A stretch of 6,560 nt of DNA, taken from positions 1 to 6,560 of the forward strand of contig JABMPI010000375.1 of assembly GCA_013203755.1 (NCBI GenBank), read 5' to 3'. Source of the stretch: Bacteroidota bacterium. GTDB lineage: Bacteria > Bacteroidota > Bacteroidia > Bacteroidales > Prolixibacteraceae. A program made the translations under genes and the position numbers. The notes beneath the pieces are model-generated. The model did no database searches. It was not told where the DNA came from and worked only from the letters and a program-made list of their open reading frames with translations. This document shows positions 6,185-6,560 of the stretch, one piece after another. Within the stretch, counting starts at the first letter, position 1. Each line of letters starts with the position of its first letter.

Positions 6185-6363
6185 AATAAACTTTAACAAC
6201 GGCGAATATTTAGATATTAATGATAATAAGCAAATTTTATTGCTGAACTTTTTGAATTTTACTTCAGTAAATACCACTTCTTTAAGCGCAAGTTCAAATG
6301 CTCTTGATATTATGTTTTATGATTAGAAAAAAAAATGTAATTTTCCGCTTAAAAATATTTCAT

Positions 6364-6396
6364 TTTGACAAAAAAGAAACCACAAACCTAAATTTC
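6364..6396 (+). promoter_or_regulatory. Candidate promoter of the secreted-protein gene
   Basis: TTTG (6364-6367), a 21-base spacer and TAAATTTC (6389-6396) match the Bacteroidota promoter pattern except for the last base of the -7 element. A start near 6403 would leave a leader of about 35 bases. On the opposite strand TAGGTTTG (6390-6383) also matches a -7 element and could serve the divergent regulator, but it has no -33 partner and lies about 200 bases from that start codon. Confidence 0.4.
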
Positions 6397-6437
6397 TTGT
6401 AAATAGAATTAAAATTCATACTCATAAAAAACTAACT

Positions 6438-6560
6438 ATGGTGAAAAAATTGTTACACTTTATGCTGATAGGTTATCTGATTTTTTTTATCAGCCCATTA
6501 GCAGCACAATCTGGACTCTCCTTCGACAAATACCATTCGAGCGATGAAGTTCAGCTCTTC
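6438..6560 (+). CDS. Secreted protein of unknown function (partial, first 41 residues)
   Basis: The frame opens at the ATG at 6438 and runs off the right edge. Residues 2-4 are VKK, residues 5-21 are hydrophobic, and S-P-L-A-A-Q gives a signal peptidase I site around residue 23 or 24, so the product is exported; there is no lipobox cysteine. The mature start reads SGLSFDKYHSSDEVQLF. A phenylalanine-aspartate..tyrosine-histidine..glutamate start of this kind is found in some M14-type zinc carboxypeptidases of Bacteroidota, but 17 mature residues are too few to assign a family. It is divergent from the AraC-type regulator at 5297-6184. Confidence 0.7.
   Translation, partial: MVKKLLHFMLIGYLIFFISPLAAQSGLSFDKYHSSDEVQLF

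Noticed and set aside
6185..6277. In-frame upstream start for the second AraC-type gene adding 31 residues
   Set aside because: The added residues are lysine- and phenylalanine-rich translation of AT-rich DNA and precede the usual N-terminus of the family, MKxxxxxIPVYSL.

Overview
The window looks like a chromosomal piece of a member of the Bacteroidota, most likely an environmental or marine Bacteroidales/Marinilabiliales-type organism. This is inferred from AT-rich intergenic DNA, start codons without Shine-Dalgarno motifs, promoter candidates of the Bacteroidota type (TTTG / TAnnTTTG), signal peptides ending in A-A-Q or S-Y-A, and the best-known relatives of each protein. The genus cannot be fixed from the sequence alone.

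Left half (1-3398) is an L-rhamnose utilisation locus. On the minus strand, in transcription order, it carries rhaT (L-rhamnose/H+ symporter), rhaM (L-rhamnose mutarotase) and the 5' third or less of a secreted GH78-type alpha-L-rhamnosidase that runs off the left edge. Divergent from rhaT is an AraC-family regulator, which presumably senses rhamnose or a derivative. Together these release rhamnose from polysaccharide or glycoside, import it, convert anomers and control the set. The catabolic enzymes (isomerase, kinase, aldolase or the non-phosphorylative route) are not in the window. The 132-bp rhaT/regulator gap holds two perfect palindromes, one of which contains a TAnnTTTG promoter element on each strand.

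Centre (3399-5296): a strong terminator hairpin separates the regulator from ilvC, a 491-residue class II ketol-acid reductoisomerase on the minus strand. It aligns without gaps to E. coli IlvC at the positions examined and keeps all catalytic residues, but differs at three NADPH-specificity positions. It stands alone, not in an ilv/leu operon. Its leader carries a short tandem and inverted repeat array in which the best promoter match is embedded.

Right end (5297-6560): a second AraC-family regulator (minus strand, cupin sensor plus HTH) is divergent from a secreted protein on the plus strand, of which only the first 41 residues are present.

I see no mobile-element gene, tRNA, rRNA or CRISPR array, and nothing that amounts to a new multi-gene system. 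The points of interest are the small repeat and palindrome structures between genes and the IlvC cofactor-site substitutions.
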